NCBI GenBank assembly: GCA_014138645.1
Contig: JACJIB010000002.1
Span: 1 to 64,000 of the forward strand
DNA length: 64,000 nucleotides
Origin: Methylorubrum thiocyanatum
GTDB taxonomy: Bacteria; Pseudomonadota; Alphaproteobacteria; Rhizobiales; Beijerinckiaceae
Reading direction: 5' to 3'
Notes under the pieces: model-generated
Databases searched by the model: none
Told to the model about the DNA's origin: nothing
What the model saw: the letters and a program-made list of their open reading frames with translations, nothing else
Program-made: the position numbers and the translations under genes
Part shown: piece after piece, positions 63,670-64,000 of the stretch
Layout of the letters: every line of letters begins with the position of its first letter
Position numbering within the stretch: the first letter of the stretch is position 1

Positions 63670-64000
63670 TCAAACGATCCGCGCGCTGTCCCGCACCCGC
63701 GCCTCGGCGGCTTGAATCGCCTCCGGCGTGCCGACATGCAGCCACTGCCCGTCGAGGCGCAGACCCTTGAGGCGGTTGCGTCGGATCGCCCGGTCGAAGA
63801 GCAGGGTCAGCGAGAACGGACCCTCCGGCGTGTCGGCGAACAGCTCCGGCTTCAGGATCGCCACGCCGGCATAGATGAAGGGCGCGACCTCTCGCTCGCC
63901 GCGCCACGACAGGCGGCCGTCCGCGTCCATGTAGAAATCGCCCGCCCCGTCGTAGCCGAGGCTCGTCGCGGTCGGGGCGACGAGGAGCAGGATGTCGGTC
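63670..64000 (-). CDS. Sugar nucleotidyltransferase (MurU/GMP-like), 5' part outside window
   Basis: The visible C-terminal part reads DILLLVAPTATSLGYDGAGD, then FYMDADGRLSWRGEREVAPF, IYAGVAILKPELFAD and GQWLHVGTPEAIQAAEARV, matching nucleotidyltransferases that make NDP-sugars, such as MurU (MurNAc-1-phosphate uridylyltransferase) or mannose-1-phosphate guanylyltransferases. The frame is open through the right edge, so the N-terminus with the GxGTR motif lies beyond the window. Which sugar is used cannot be decided. Confidence 0.75.
   Translation of the reverse strand, partial: TDILLLVAPTATSLGYDGAGDFYMDADGRLSWRGEREVAPFIYAGVAILKPELFADTPEGPFSLTLLFDRAIRRNRLKGLRLDGQWLHVGTPEAIQAAEARVRDSARIV

Overview
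The window looks like a chromosomal segment of a facultative methylotroph of the Methylobacterium/Methylorubrum type (Alphaproteobacteria, Hyphomicrobiales). The grounds are the very high GC of most genes, a four-subunit NAD-linked formate dehydrogenase laid out like the fdh2CBAD cluster of Methylorubrum extorquens, the alphaproteobacterial rplU-rpmA-GNAT-obgE order, an OlsB-type ornithine lipid acyltransferase, EcfG-type (GGAAC-N17-CGTT) promoter sequences and interspersed palindromes of the kind common in these genomes. The species assignment is inference; no 16S or other marker RNA is present.

Region 1 (about 1-17,000) is accessory DNA with low coding density. It holds a candidate structured small RNA with a strong intrinsic terminator (about 370-499), several short secreted or hypothetical proteins, a truncated VOC-family gene, a TIGR02594-like peptidase gene broken by two compensating frameshifts, a secreted protein with a phage-tail-like C-terminus, a helix-hairpin-helix protein, a Hint (hedgehog/intein) domain protein, a secreted cupin, and a giant 1867-residue protein fusing a COG5610-type HAD hydrolase, YYPDL-type modules, TPR-like repeats and a GT4 glycosyltransferase. 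That last gene is visibly richer in AT than its neighbours and has a very AT-rich upstream region.

Region 2 (17,200-25,900) carries a DUF4126 membrane protein and an HSL-type hydrolase, then a divergent organosulfur locus. The minus arm has an acyl-CoA-dehydrogenase-like flavoprotein, an LLM-class monooxygenase, a periplasmic binding protein and a cupin. The plus arm has a Tat-exported binding protein, a permease and an ATPase. Together they look able to import a sulfonate-like or related compound and oxidatively cleave it.

Region 3 (25,900-36,800) contains tuf, an S4 RNA-binding protein and a Suv3-like helicase with a long low-complexity tail, small envelope proteins, a DUF3108 protein, glucokinase, trehalose-phosphatase, a DUF427 protein and a beta-lactamase-fold hydrolase. 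Region 4 (36,800-43,800) is the formate dehydrogenase operon followed by a LysR regulator. A long inverted repeat sits between the alpha and delta subunit genes.

Region 5 (43,800-64,000) is mostly housekeeping: obgE, a GNAT protein, rpmA, rplU with a good sigma-70 promoter, a pirin, a HerA-like ATPase, an OlsB-type acyltransferase, an MFS transporter, a tiny 42-residue peptide with a duplicated motif behind a perfect EcfG promoter match, a patatin-like lipase, an HhH protein, a diacylglycerol-kinase-like protein overlapping a metallophosphoesterase, a DUF3311 plus SSS symporter pair, a hybrid histidine kinase, a TerB-like protein, and the end of a sugar-nucleotidyltransferase that runs off the window. 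No tRNA, rRNA, CRISPR array, complete insertion sequence or integrase was found.
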